Part shown: positions 45,844 to 53,979 of the stretch, piece after piece
How positions within the stretch are numbered: the stretch's first letter is position 1
Layout: each line of letters opens with the position of its first letter
Source: Janthinobacterium violaceinigrum
GTDB taxonomy: Bacteria; Pseudomonadota; Gammaproteobacteria; Burkholderiales; Burkholderiaceae_D
Direction of reading: 5' to 3'
Assembly (NCBI RefSeq): GCF_009208555.1
Contig: NZ_WFLI01000004.1
Span: 124,001 to 188,000, forward strand
Length of the DNA stretch: 64,000 nucleotides
Translations under genes and position numbers: made by a program
The notes under the pieces: model-generated
Seen by the model: only the letters and a program-made list of their open reading frames with translations
Told to the model about the DNA's origin: nothing
Databases searched by the model: none

Positions 45844-46947
45844 TTATTGTGCGTTGGCCAGCGTAGCTTGCTGTTCAACATTATTTTTCTCCGCATTGCC
45901 GCGCACCAGGCGCAGCACGCAACCGACGGGACCCGTCTGGTACCAGTGGCGCACGCCACGGCGTGGCTGGCCCATCGCCTGCGTCAAGCGGTCCAGGGTG
46001 ATGGCCAGCAGCACGATGCCCAGGCCGCCCACGGTGGCCAGGCCCATGTCCAGGCGGCCAATGCCGCGCAATACCATCTGGCCCAGGCCGCCCACGGCGA
46101 TCATCGAGGCAATCACCACCATCGACAGCGACAGCATCAGCGACTGGTTGATACCGGCCATGATGGACGGCATGGCCAGCGGAAACTGCACGCGGGTCAG
46201 CAACTGCCACGGCGAGGCGCCATACGCGCGGGCCGCTTCGATCAGGTCCGGACGCACCTGGCGGATGCCGAGGTTGGTCAAACGCACCAGCGGCGGCAGG
46301 GCAAAGATGATCGTCACGATCACGCCAGGCGCATTACCGATACCAAACAGCATCACGACGGGCACCAGATAGACGAAGGCAGGCGTCGTCTGCATGGCAT
46401 CCAGCAGGGGGCGCAGGATATTCTGTGCGCGGTCGCTGCTGGCAAGGAAGATGCCCAACGGCAAGCCGATGGCCAGGCAGAACGCCAGCGAAGTGAGCAC
46501 CAGCGACAGGGTCGTCATGGCTTCCGGCCAGATGCCCAGCATGGACACGAGCAGCAGCGCCAGCACGGTGCCGATGGCCAGGGTGCGGCTGGTAAATTGC
46601 CATGCCAGCAAGCCGATGATGGCGATCACCGTCAGCGACGGGGCGGCCAGCAGCACGCCTTCCACGCCGGACAGCACGCTGTCGATCGGCGCGCGCACAG
46701 CCTGGAAGAACGGGCGGAAATGCGCGACGACCCAGCCCAGGCCCTGGTTGATCCAGCTTTCCAGCGGCAGCGAGCCGTCGAAAATCTGCGTCAGGTGAAA
46801 GCCGGACGCGTGTTCCGGCTGCACGGCAGGCGCGGCGGCATCGAGCCACGCGGTGCTGGCGTCGGTGGGCGGCGTCAGCGCCCAGGGATTGATCTGGGCG
46901 GCCTGTTCAACAACAGGTTCTACTGTGGAAACGGTGCTTGGGTTCAT
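45844..46947 (-). CDS. proW: Glycine betaine/proline ABC transporter, permease
   Basis: 367 residues. A hydrophilic N-terminal part of about 90 residues, then several membrane segments with the EAA-type loop ([29 protein letters not shown]) that docks on ProV. The phrases [19 protein letters not shown] ([17 protein letters not shown]) and [20 protein letters not shown] are hallmark ProW sequence. Its ATG overlaps the proV stop by ATGA. Confidence 0.96.
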   Translation of the reverse strand: MNPSTVSTVEPVVEQAAQINPWALTPPTDASTAWLDAAAPAVQPEHASGFHLTQIFDGSLPLESWINQGLGWVVAHFRPFFQAVRAPIDSVLSGVEGVLLAAPSLTVIAIIGLLAWQFTSRTLAIGTVLALLLVSMLGIWPEAMTTLSLVLTSLAFCLAIGLPLGIFLASSDRAQNILRPLLDAMQTTPAFVYLVPVVMLFGIGNAPGVIVTIIFALPPLVRLTNLGIRQVRPDLIEAARAYGASPWQLLTRVQFPLAMPSIMAGINQSLMLSLSMVVIASMIAVGGLGQMVLRGIGRLDMGLATVGGLGIVLLAITLDRLTQAMGQPRRGVRHWYQTGPVGCVLRLVRGNAEKNNVEQQATLANAQ

Positions 46948-48176
46948 GCTTGTCCTTTCTGTTGTTGTTCGGCTATGGCTGGCGTATCGCGGTCGAGGAA
47001 CTTCAGCAAGGTTGTCTTGCTGATGGCGCCGCGGAAGCTGCCGTCGTTGGCCACCACAGGGACGGCGTAAGGCAGTTGCGCCACCTGGCCAAACAGGCCG
47101 GCGACTGGCTCATCTGCATTAATGGTCTGCACGTCGGGCAGATAGGCATGCGCCAGGCCCAGCGGACCGACATGGCCGTCGAGCGCATTGCGCAGCGAAT
47201 CGGCCGAGACGACGCCGAGGAACTTGCGCTGCGGATTGACAACATACGCAAACGCGCGATCTTGCTCTTCCAGCATCGACAGCGCGGCGCGCGAGCCGCG
47301 GCTCGGCGATTCCGACACGACGATCTGGCTCTTGCGGGCGATATCGCTGGCCTTGAAGACGGCCGCCGCATCGACGCCGCGCACGAAGTTGCGCACGTAA
47401 TCGTTGGCCGGCTTGCGCAGGATTTCTTCCGGCGTGCCCACTTGCACCACGTGGCCGTCTTTCATGATGGCAACGCGGTCGCCGATGCGCATGGCTTCGT
47501 CGAGGTCATGCGAAATGAAGACGATGGTGCGGCGCTTGATTTGCTGCAAGCGCAACAGTTCCGATTGCATTTCCGTACGGATAATCGGATCGAGCGCGGA
47601 AAACGCTTCATCCATCAGCAGAATCGATGGATCGCAGGCCAGCGCACGGGCCAGGCCCACGCGCTGCTGCATGCCGCCCGACAATTCGTCGGGATAGCTG
47701 GCGCCGTAGCCGTCCAGGCCCACCTGCTCCAGCGCTTGCTGGGCCAGCGCATGGCGCTCGGCCTTGGGCATGCCGGCCAGTTCCATGCCGAAGGCAGTGT
47801 TGTCGAGCACGGTAATTTGCGGCAGCAGCGCGAACGACTGGAACACCATGCTGATGTCCTTGCGGCGCAGGGCGCGCAGTTGGGCGTCCGGCAGGGTATT
47901 GATGTCGTTGCCGTCGATCAGGATGCGGCCGGCGGTGGGCTCGATCAGGCGGTTCAGCATGCGCACCAGCGTCGACTTGCCCGAACCGGACAGGCCCATG
48001 ATGACGAAGATCTCGCCCGCTTCAATGGTAAAGGTGGCGTCGAAAACGCCGATGGTGCAGTCGGTCTTGGCCAGGATGTCCTGCTTGCTGGCGCCCTGAC
48101 GGACGAGTTCAAGTGCTTCTTCTGGCTTGTCGCCGAACACTTTGAACACATGGTCGATAATGATTTGTTTTGCCAC
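46944..48176 (-). CDS. proV: Glycine betaine/proline ABC transporter, ATP-binding subunit
   Basis: 410 residues from a GTG start at 48174-48176 with GGGAGA eight bases upstream ([20 protein letters not shown]). The in-frame ATG 45 bp further up has no ribosome site. Walker [14 protein letters not shown], signature [16 protein letters not shown], Walker [14 protein letters not shown], then a C-terminal pair of CBS domains (from about residue 280) that in this family sense ionic strength. Energises osmoprotectant uptake. First gene of proVWX; upstream DNA has an unusual structured region at 48413-48708. Confidence 0.96.
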   Translation of the reverse strand: MAKQIIIDHVFKVFGDKPEEALELVRQGASKQDILAKTDCTIGVFDATFTIEAGEIFVIMGLSGSGKSTLVRMLNRLIEPTAGRILIDGNDINTLPDAQLRALRRKDISMVFQSFALLPQITVLDNTAFGMELAGMPKAERHALAQQALEQVGLDGYGASYPDELSGGMQQRVGLARALACDPSILLMDEAFSALDPIIRTEMQSELLRLQQIKRRTIVFISHDLDEAMRIGDRVAIMKDGHVVQVGTPEEILRKPANDYVRNFVRGVDAAAVFKASDIARKSQIVVSESPSRGSRAALSMLEEQDRAFAYVVNPQRKFLGVVSADSLRNALDGHVGPLGLAHAYLPDVQTINADEPVAGLFGQVAQLPYAVPVVANDGSFRGAISKTTLLKFLDRDTPAIAEQQQKGQA

Positions 48177-48412
48177 GATGTGGTTCTCCCTCGATTTGAC
48201 GAATGGAATGAAACCCAGCAAGCTGCCAGCTTGCGGCGGGAATCAGCAAACCCTGTTGCGTCGGCTACGCCACGGCGCATAAGCGCACGGGAGCGACAGA
48301 AAACAGGGGGTGACACGCGTGTGACCAGCGGATGGCCAAAGCCGGTGCCGGGGTGCCGTGTGCGTGCTAAAAGAGGCTGTGGTTCAGGACTTTTAACAAC
48401 GCTAGCGCCATG
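48177..48412. other. proV leader, non-coding
   Basis: About 236 bp between the proV start and the 26-bp dyad at 48413-48438. No gene or convincing promoter hexamers were found. A small GTGTGACA-like stretch near 48310-48325 is palindromic (ACACGCGTGT) but may be incidental. Confidence 0.45.
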
Positions 48413-48438
48413 CAAATACATGGCACCAAATGTATTTG
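48413..48438. promoter_or_regulatory. 26-bp perfect dyad upstream of proV
   Basis: CAAATACAT-N8-ATGTATTTG with no mismatch in 9-bp arms. No T-tract follows on either strand, so an operator is more likely than a terminator. Candidate site for an osmoprotectant regulator. Confidence 0.55.
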
Positions 48439-48442
48439 ACCG

Positions 48443-48564
48443 AAAAAAAATCGACCAAGCTACTTAACTGGATGCGGGTGTAAAACCCGAAGAATTATTC
48501 ACCACTCAGCGAGTGGGAGTACTGCGAAGCAGAAGGTGAAACGCGGTGTAGCTGTTGTAAATAT
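48443..48564 (-). ncRNA. Candidate structured RNA upstream of proV
   Basis: Downstream of a promoter at 48571-48600, the minus strand can form a multi-branched fold. The closing stem is AGCTAC/GTAGCT (48548-48553 with 48458-48463). Inside it are TTCACC/GGTGAA (48535-48540 with 48498-48503) enclosing hairpins CTGC-TTC-GCAG and ACTC-GCT-GAGT, and a separate CGGGT-TTTAC-ACCCG hairpin. A T8 tract (48443-48450) follows. It could be an independent sRNA of about 120 nt or a cis-acting leader of proVWX. It does not match a riboswitch class I know. Folding was judged by eye. Confidence 0.4.
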
Positions 48565-48570
48565 GACTCA

Positions 48571-48600
48571 AGTATAACGCAAAAAGCCACCAAAGTCCAA
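48571..48600 (-). promoter_or_regulatory. Sigma-70-type promoter for the structured RNA/proVWX leader
   Basis: Minus-strand TTGGAC (48595-48600), 18-bp spacer, TATACT (48571-48576). Predicted start near 48564. Confidence 0.6.
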
Positions 48601-48671
48601 TGGCTTTCCAAATAGAAATGTGCTAGCAATGTTCGCCAGCGTACAGTCAAGTGCAAAACAAGGGGGTAAAG

Positions 48672-48708
48672 GGGCGAAAAGCGAGCTGTCCGCATCGTCT
48701 TTTCGCCC
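48672..48708. terminator. Long hairpin after the PHA-system gene
   Basis: GGGCGAAAAG/CTTTTCGCCC, a perfect 10-bp stem extended inside by CGA/TCG with one bulge. Lies about 60 bp beyond the stop of the leftward gene at 48768. The T-tract is weak, so its terminator role is probable rather than certain. Confidence 0.55.
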
Positions 48709-48767
48709 GGCACCCGAACACTATCCTTACCACCAAAAGCGGCGGCAGACAAGCGGGTGAAACGCCA

Positions 48768-49052
48768 TCAAACGGGCTCGGTAAACACCTTGCGCATCTT
48801 CTCGGCAATCTTGCCTTCGATCGTGGAAGCAAAGGCGCTGAGCATGAAGCCCAGCTTGATTTGCAGTTGCGCCTGCTCTTTTCCCAGGGTCAGCGAACCA
48901 TCGACGCCACTGCGCTCGAAGCGCAGCACATCGCCATCCCAGGCGCACGCCAGGTCATATTCCTGGGCCAGCTTGTCGGCCACTTGCTGCGCCGCTTCGC
49001 GCGCCTTTGCTGCTGTCAGCTTATGTTGCTGAACTATATTTATATCCGCCAT
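48768..49052 (-). CDS. Polyhydroxyalkanoic acid system family protein
   Basis: 94 residues from the ATG at 49050-49052 (MADINIVQQHKLTAAKAREA); one more Met codon precedes it. The short alpha/beta sequence with VADKLAQEYDLACAWDGDVLRFERSGVDGSLTLGKE (read in two halves) and a C-terminal KLGFMLSAFASTIEGKI matches the PHA-granule-region family PF09650. Cytoplasmic, role in PHA metabolism not defined. A PHA depolymerase gene lies 3 kb away at 51967. Confidence 0.8.
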   Translation of the reverse strand: MADINIVQQHKLTAAKAREAAQQVADKLAQEYDLACAWDGDVLRFERSGVDGSLTLGKEQAQLQIKLGFMLSAFASTIEGKIAEKMRKVFTEPV

Positions 49053-49251
49053 CAAACAATCCTTTTATTAAAAACGGGGGCAATACGGCCAGCATCATAC
49101 CAGCCGCCATGCGGCGGGCACGGCGGCAGAAGGCACCGGGAGGGCGAAAAAAACCGCGCCATCCCGCGCAACGCTTGCGCCGGATCAAACCGGACGCGCC
49201 GAAGCGGGACGACTATTCCAGTTCCAGTTGCGCGTGTCTTGGAGAGCTATC

Positions 49252-50652
49252 ATGGACCAGAAAGTCATCGTGCCGGTCGAAGCCGTACTGACCAAATGCG
49301 TGTCCCTGCCCGTCGGCTACGTCCCTACCCCATCGGCGCCGTACCGCGAGCACCGCAAGAATGCACAGCTGACCCTGCAGCCGGGTCCGCCCCGCCTGAG
49401 TGAGGCCGCGGCCCGCAACCTGGCCGCCGTCCCCGTGGGGTCGCGCGTGCTGATCTGGAAGCAAGACCCGTCCGTCAGCGAGCTGGGCACGCGCAAGGCC
49501 TTCCTGCCCGGGCTGATCCTGCAAGGCCCGCGCGATGCGCGCATCACGTTTGGCGTACCGGGCATTGCGCAAGTGAGCCCGAATGCCTTCGGCGACTTCA
49601 TCGTCTCGCCCAACACGGACCAGTTCGATGCAGTCCACACGTTTTCCATCGTGCGCATGACGCTGACCATGTACCAGCGCGCGCTGGCCAGCAACGACAC
49701 GGCGCCGCCCCTGCCCTGGCAATGGAATAGCGCCAGCAACACGGCGCCCCTGAGCGTGTTCCCGCACGGCTTGCCCAACGTCATGAACGCGTATTACAGC
49801 CGCAGCGACAAGGCCCTCAAGTTCGGCGACTTCATTCCCAGCGGCGCCACCGAGCGCGTCTACACCTGCCGCTCGCTCGACATCGTCTCCCATGAAACGG
49901 GGCACGCCGTGCTCGACGGCCTCAAGCCGAATTGGCTCCTCAGCAACAATCCGCCGCAAACGGGCGGCTTGCACGAATCGTTCGGCGACCTGACCGCCAT
50001 CTTCCTGGCCCTGTCGCAGCTGGACCAGGTGGAAGCGGTGATCGCCCAGACCAAGTCCGACCTGCACGATAAAACCTTCCTGGCCGACCTGGCGGAACAG
50101 TTCGGCCTGGCCCTGGGCCGGCCCAACGGCTTGCGCAATGCGGACAACGACATCAAGCTGTCCGAAGCGGGTACGGAAGTGCACGCCATCTCGCAAGTGT
50201 TTACGGGCGCCATCTACGACATCCTGGCCGACATCTTTTCCCACGAACGCCAGCCCCAGCTGGAAGACGACGCGGCCGTGCTGCACCGCTGCGGCGACTA
50301 CCTGCGCGGCCTGGTCCTGCGCGCCCTGCTGGCATCGCCCGAGCAAGCGGCCACGTATGCCGACGTGGCCGGCCACATGCTGACGATTGCCCAGGCCGAT
50401 GGCAACAGCGCCTACCTGGAATTCATACGCAACAGTTTTACCGTGCGCGAAGTGCTCAAGGCCAATGCCATGACGGAAGACGGCCAGATGACATTTGCCG
50501 CCCACATCGTCGACGAAGCGGGGGCCGTGCAAGACCGGCGCGCCTGCTGCGGTACCATGAACCATGCGGAATACAGCGAATCGGATCAATTGCTGGAAAC
50601 GGAACGCGAAGCGCTGGCCGCCTGGTGCCGCAGCTACGGTCCCCGACAATAA
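49252..50652 (+). CDS. HExxH (M4-like) metallopeptidase without signal peptide
   Basis: 466 residues from the ATG at 49252, preceded by GGAG. Zinc motif VSHETGHAVLDG (His214, Glu215, His218) and a downstream GGLHESFGD whose Glu242 is the likely third ligand, the arrangement of thermolysin-like (gluzincin) enzymes. No export signal is seen, and the N-terminal 130 residues do not resemble the PPNP-type propeptide of protealysins. EVHAISQVFTGAIYDIL matches the conserved block around the M4 active-site helices. The next gene, 95 bp on, encodes an emfourin-like inhibitor, so the two probably form an enzyme-inhibitor pair. Confidence 0.8.
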   Translation: MDQKVIVPVEAVLTKCVSLPVGYVPTPSAPYREHRKNAQLTLQPGPPRLSEAAARNLAAVPVGSRVLIWKQDPSVSELGTRKAFLPGLILQGPRDARITFGVPGIAQVSPNAFGDFIVSPNTDQFDAVHTFSIVRMTLTMYQRALASNDTAPPLPWQWNSASNTAPLSVFPHGLPNVMNAYYSRSDKALKFGDFIPSGATERVYTCRSLDIVSHETGHAVLDGLKPNWLLSNNPPQTGGLHESFGDLTAIFLALSQLDQVEAVIAQTKSDLHDKTFLADLAEQFGLALGRPNGLRNADNDIKLSEAGTEVHAISQVFTGAIYDILADIFSHERQPQLEDDAAVLHRCGDYLRGLVLRALLASPEQAATYADVAGHMLTIAQADGNSAYLEFIRNSFTVREVLKANAMTEDGQMTFAAHIVDEAGAVQDRRACCGTMNHAEYSESDQLLETEREALAAWCRSYGPRQ

Positions 50653-50747
50653 ACGCCGTGCGCCGTGGCCGCGGGCCCGCCTGCAGCCAGCCGCAGGCAA
50701 CGGCATGCCGCATCACGTCCCCACCACCATCGACAGCAAGGAGCACC

Positions 50748-51035
50748 ATGAAAATTTCAGCCCGCAGCAGTGGCGGCTTTGCCGGCCTGAGCGAACAATA
50801 TGACATCGATACGCAAGCCCATCCAGCTGGTCCCGGGCTGGAGGCAACACTGGCCAGCAGCGGTTTTTTCACGCACCAGCAAGCCACGGGCACAAAGGTG
50901 GGCGCCGACATCCCCCAATGGCAGATCACCGTCGATGCGCCCACTGCGCGCCGCACCATCACGTTTGCCGAGGATGGCAGTGCTGAAAATGCACATTGGC
51001 AACAGTTGCTGAGGCAAATACGCGCCAGCGCCTGA
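50748..51035 (+). CDS. Emfourin-like protealysin inhibitor
   Basis: 95 residues from the ATG at 50748 with AAGGAG seven bases upstream. The start MKISARSSGGFAGLSEQYDI and the later WQITVDAPTARRTITFAEDG have the layout of emfourin (M4in), the small cytoplasmic inhibitor encoded next to protealysin in Serratia. Its position right after the HETGH peptidase supports this. No signal peptide or cysteine. Recognition is from memory of family sequence. Confidence 0.72.
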   Translation: MKISARSSGGFAGLSEQYDIDTQAHPAGPGLEATLASSGFFTHQQATGTKVGADIPQWQITVDAPTARRTITFAEDGSAENAHWQQLLRQIRASA

Positions 51036-51367
51036 TGTTTCTGGCACTTATTTTGTAGCGGTCTTGATTTGAGTAAAACAAAAACACCACACGGCAAGAC
51101 AGCCCCCCGCCCGCCCGGCGCCATGCCGCGGCGGGCGACTGTCGCTTTCTTGCCGCGTTCTTCATGGCAACGTCCCGGATACTCGCTGAAATGCCCGCTC
51201 TGCGCGGCAAGGACGACACGAAAAAATGAATTTGCTTATACGTATTGTATATAAGCGGGATTTGTGAGAAATAGCGAATTGCCTTAAAATACAATGCTTT
51301 GCTTTAGTATGCGCCGCCGAGGTTCCTGCAGGCGCTACAGCACCTCCCCCATATTGATAGGACTGTT
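51036..51367. other. Intergenic region with dyad upstream of fdxA
   Basis: 332 bp without a gene. A GC-rich imperfect hairpin (51104-51139) may terminate the protease-inhibitor unit, although no T-tract follows. Closer to fdxA is the dyad GCTTATA-N9-TATAAGC at 51234-51256, in AT-rich sequence suited to a promoter or operator. Confidence 0.5.
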
Positions 51368-51691
51368 ATGACCCACGTTGTCACCGAATCCTGCATCGCC
51401 TGTCGCTATACCGACTGCGTCGATGTCTGCCCGGTAGATTGTTTCCGGGAAGGCCCAAACTTCCTGGCAATCGATCCGGACGAATGTATTGACTGCGCAG
51501 TCTGCGTGGCAGAGTGCCCGGTGAACGCGATTTTCGCGGAAGAAGACGTGCCGGGCGACCAGCAAGCCTTCATCAAGATCAACGTCGATCTGGCCCGCAA
51601 CTGGCCTTCGATCACCAAGACGAAAGCTGCCTTGCCGGAAGCCGAGCAATACAAGGACGTCAAGGACAAGCTCGACATGCTGGTGCGCTAA
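51368..51691 (+). CDS. fdxA: 7Fe ferredoxin (FdxA type)
   Basis: 107 residues, the expected size. Cysteines at 9, 12, 17, 21 and 25 and at 40, 43, 46 and 50 give the [3Fe-4S] plus [4Fe-4S] pattern of Azotobacter ferredoxin I ([18 protein letters not shown] and [16 protein letters not shown]). The conserved tail [20 protein letters not shown] is present. Low-potential electron carrier in the cytoplasm. Monocistronic. Confidence 0.96.
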   Translation: MTHVVTESCIACRYTDCVDVCPVDCFREGPNFLAIDPDECIDCAVCVAECPVNAIFAEEDVPGDQQAFIKINVDLARNWPSITKTKAALPEAEQYKDVKDKLDMLVR

Positions 51692-51766
51692 GCGCACGGC
51701 ATCTGCGGCGGCCATTGCGGCGGGGACACTTCTCCCCGCAGGGGCGTAGCAGCAAAAAAAATCCAC

Positions 51767-51793
51767 AAAAAGCAGCGGAAACGCTGCTTTTTT
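51767..51793 (+). terminator. Intrinsic terminator of fdxA
   Basis: AAAAGCAGCG-GAAA-CGCTGCTTTT stem with a GNRA-like loop followed by a T-tract (TTTTTT then ACTTTT). Confidence 0.9.
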
Positions 51794-51897
51794 ACTTTTA
51801 AAACATCATTGCAGGTCTATCCACGCAAGTGTGGCGCGCTGTCACAGCAATGCGCAAAGCGTGGACCTATGCGCGGTAAAGCACATTTTGTCCTCAA

Positions 51898-51928
51898 CAA
51901 ATATCGTAAAATTGGATTATGATATTTG
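51898..51928. promoter_or_regulatory. Inverted repeat upstream of phaZ
   Basis: CAAATATC-N15-GATATTTG, perfect 8-bp arms, 39 bp before the phaZ start and enclosing possible -10 sequences. Possible operator. Confidence 0.4.
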
Positions 51929-51966
51929 AGCCGATATTGGCGCTTGGAATTAAACAAGGACTCTAT

Positions 51967-53187
51967 ATGCTTTACCAACTGCACGAACTGCAACGCTCTT
52001 TCCTCACCCCGGTGATGCAATGGGCAGACATGTCCTCCAAGTTATTTACCAACCCGGTTTCCCCACTGGCCCACACCCCGTTTTCGCAACGCATCGCAGC
52101 CGGCTACGAGCTGATGTACCGCCTTGGCAAAGACTACGAAAAACCACAATTCGACATCAAATCCGTTCTCGTCAAAGGCGAGAGCGTCGACATCCGCGAA
52201 CACGTTGTCGTGACAAAACCGTTTTGCCGCCTGATCCACTTCAAGAAAGAAGCCACTGGCTTGCAACAGCCCAAAGTTTTGCTGGTTGCCCCCCTGTCCG
52301 GTCACCACTCGACCCTGCTGCGCGACACCGTGCGCGGCTTGCTGGCCGAGCACGATGTCTACATCACCGACTGGACGGACGCGCGCATGGTACCGCTGAC
52401 GGAAGGCCCGTTCCACCTGGACGACTACATTTATTATGTGCAAGAGTTCATCCGCCTGCTGGCGCCTGATTTGCACGTCATTTCCGTCTGTCAACCGACC
52501 GTGCCCGTGCTGGCTGCCATCTCGCTGATGGCGACGGCAAAAGATCCGCACATGCCGAAAACCATGACGATGATGGGCGGCCCCATCGACCCGCGCCGCT
52601 CGCCTACGCAAGTCAACAACCTGGCGACGGAAAAGAAATTCTCGTGGTTTGAAAACACCGTGATCTACGCGGTGCCGCCGAACTACCCGGGCTTTGGCCG
52701 CAAGGTGTATCCCGGCTTCCTGCAACACGCCGGCTTCATCGCCATGAATCCGGGCCGCCACGCGCAAAGCCACCGCGAGTTCTACATGCACCTGGTGACG
52801 GGCGACGACGAGCCGGCGGAAGGCCACCGCCAGTTCTACAACGAGTACAACGCCGTATTGGATATGCCGGCCGAGTACTACTTGGAAACCATCAAGACTG
52901 TCTTCCAGGAATTCAGCCTGCCGAAGGGCACGTGGAAAGTGGGCGGCCAGCTGGTGCGTCCGCAAGACATCACGAATGTGGCGCTGTTCACCGTAGAAGG
53001 CGAACTGGACGACATTTCCGGTGCCGGACAGACGCAGGCGGCGCATGACTTGTGTTCAGGAATCCCTGCCGACATGCAGCAGGATTTCGTGGCGCCAAAA
53101 TGTGGTCATTACGGCATTTTCTCGGGCCGCCGCTGGCGCGAAATCATTTGCCCGAAAATCGGCGAATTCATCCAGAAACACGCCTGA
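51967..53187 (+). CDS. phaZ: Intracellular polyhydroxyalkanoate depolymerase
   Basis: 406 residues from the ATG at 51967, preceded by AAGGA; an in-frame ATG 48 bp upstream overlaps the dyad. Alpha/beta-hydrolase with the intracellular PhaZ feature of a Cys nucleophile in place of Ser: HVISVCQPTVPVLAAIS, Cys175. TMMGGPIDPRRSPTQVNNLA and GHYGIFSGRRWREII (the catalytic His region) also match. It degrades stored PHB to release hydroxyacids. No signal peptide. The PF09650 gene at 48768 is another PHA-linked gene close by. Confidence 0.95.
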   Translation: MLYQLHELQRSFLTPVMQWADMSSKLFTNPVSPLAHTPFSQRIAAGYELMYRLGKDYEKPQFDIKSVLVKGESVDIREHVVVTKPFCRLIHFKKEATGLQQPKVLLVAPLSGHHSTLLRDTVRGLLAEHDVYITDWTDARMVPLTEGPFHLDDYIYYVQEFIRLLAPDLHVISVCQPTVPVLAAISLMATAKDPHMPKTMTMMGGPIDPRRSPTQVNNLATEKKFSWFENTVIYAVPPNYPGFGRKVYPGFLQHAGFIAMNPGRHAQSHREFYMHLVTGDDEPAEGHRQFYNEYNAVLDMPAEYYLETIKTVFQEFSLPKGTWKVGGQLVRPQDITNVALFTVEGELDDISGAGQTQAAHDLCSGIPADMQQDFVAPKCGHYGIFSGRRWREIICPKIGEFIQKHA

Positions 53188-53203
53188 TAAGCTTCATTTC
53201 AAC

Positions 53204-53242
53204 AAAACGCCACGCCAGCTTCAACTGACGTGGCGTTTTTTT
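53204..53242. terminator. Intrinsic terminator of phaZ
   Basis: AAAACGCCACG/CGTGGCGTTTT stem with T7 on the plus side and an A-run on the minus side. It overlaps the last bases of the convergent gene at 53242, so it may serve both. Confidence 0.9.
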
Positions 53243-53937
53243 CATGCGTGCGACGTTTCGATTTTCACCGTCGGACGCGTATTGACAAAGATTTGCTCCA
53301 CTCTCGGCTCGCCCGGCCCCGGCTTTTTCATCGCATAGCCATTCACGGGCTGCGAGCGGTTCACCCACAGCGCGTAATACAGGTGGTCGGCGCGGGGATC
53401 GTCCGTATTCGGGTGGATCAAGATCGTCAGCCCCAGGCTGTTCAACTGCAGCCACGGCACGATCACGGGCAACAAGTCATTGGTAAAGCCGAAATAGAAC
53501 GAGGGGGTCACGTGCGGGCCCCGCGGTTCCAGATTCCAGTCGCCCAATTCGATCTGGAAGCGCTCGGCCGCCCATTTGCGTATCAGCGCAGCCTTCTGGT
53601 AGCTGTCTTCGTCAAAATAGATGTGCGCGTGATAGCTCTCGATATCCGTGTAGGCGCGCGGCTTCGAGGGCAAGGTTTCCTCGCCGGGCCGCACGCTGAC
53701 GGGGCGCGGCGTGGGCGCCGTATCCGTATGCTCGCCCCACGGGCTCTTGCCCGTTGCCGCGGGTTTGACGTCTTTTGCGCGTTTGACGGCCCCGTCCTGC
53801 GCGAGGACGGAGCCCGCCAAACCGGAAGCGGCCAGTGCCGCCACCAGTCCGCCGCCGCGCAAGACCGTGCGGCGTTGCGGCGACAGCAGGTTCGCCCATT
53901 CCAGATCGATGGCCGCGTGTTGAGTGTTGTCAGACAT
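53242..53937 (-). CDS. Tat-exported DOPA 4,5-dioxygenase family protein
   Basis: 231 residues. A twin-arginine signal lies unusually far in (about residue 22: SPQRRTVLRGGGLVAALA), followed by an Ala-rich core and cleavage near VLAQD. After a Pro-rich linker comes the DOPA-dioxygenase domain with IESYHAHIYFDEDSYQKA, PRGPHVTPSFYFGF, LTILIHPNTDDPRADH. The His residues in YHAHIYF, GPHVTP and LIHP suit a non-haem iron site. Most family members lack a signal, so periplasmic location is odd. Convergent with phaZ and upstream of it a TonB receptor gene in the same direction. Confidence 0.78.
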   Translation of the reverse strand: MSDNTQHAAIDLEWANLLSPQRRTVLRGGGLVAALAASGLAGSVLAQDGAVKRAKDVKPAATGKSPWGEHTDTAPTPRPVSVRPGEETLPSKPRAYTDIESYHAHIYFDEDSYQKAALIRKWAAERFQIELGDWNLEPRGPHVTPSFYFGFTNDLLPVIVPWLQLNSLGLTILIHPNTDDPRADHLYYALWVNRSQPVNGYAMKKPGPGEPRVEQIFVNTRPTVKIETSHA

Positions 53938-53979
53938 AGGATTTCCTGTTCTTGATTATCAGTATGAAAAGAAGGCAGA

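Noticed and set aside
48443..48564. Known riboswitch classes (TPP, cobalamin, glycine, fluoride, guanidine, c-di-GMP) for the proV upstream RNA
   Set aside because: None of the conserved core sequences of these classes could be found, so it was left as an unnamed structured RNA.
49213..50706. Leftward 497-codon frame opposite the metallopeptidase
   Set aside because: The plus strand has the HETGH motif, a ribosome binding site and a matching downstream inhibitor gene.
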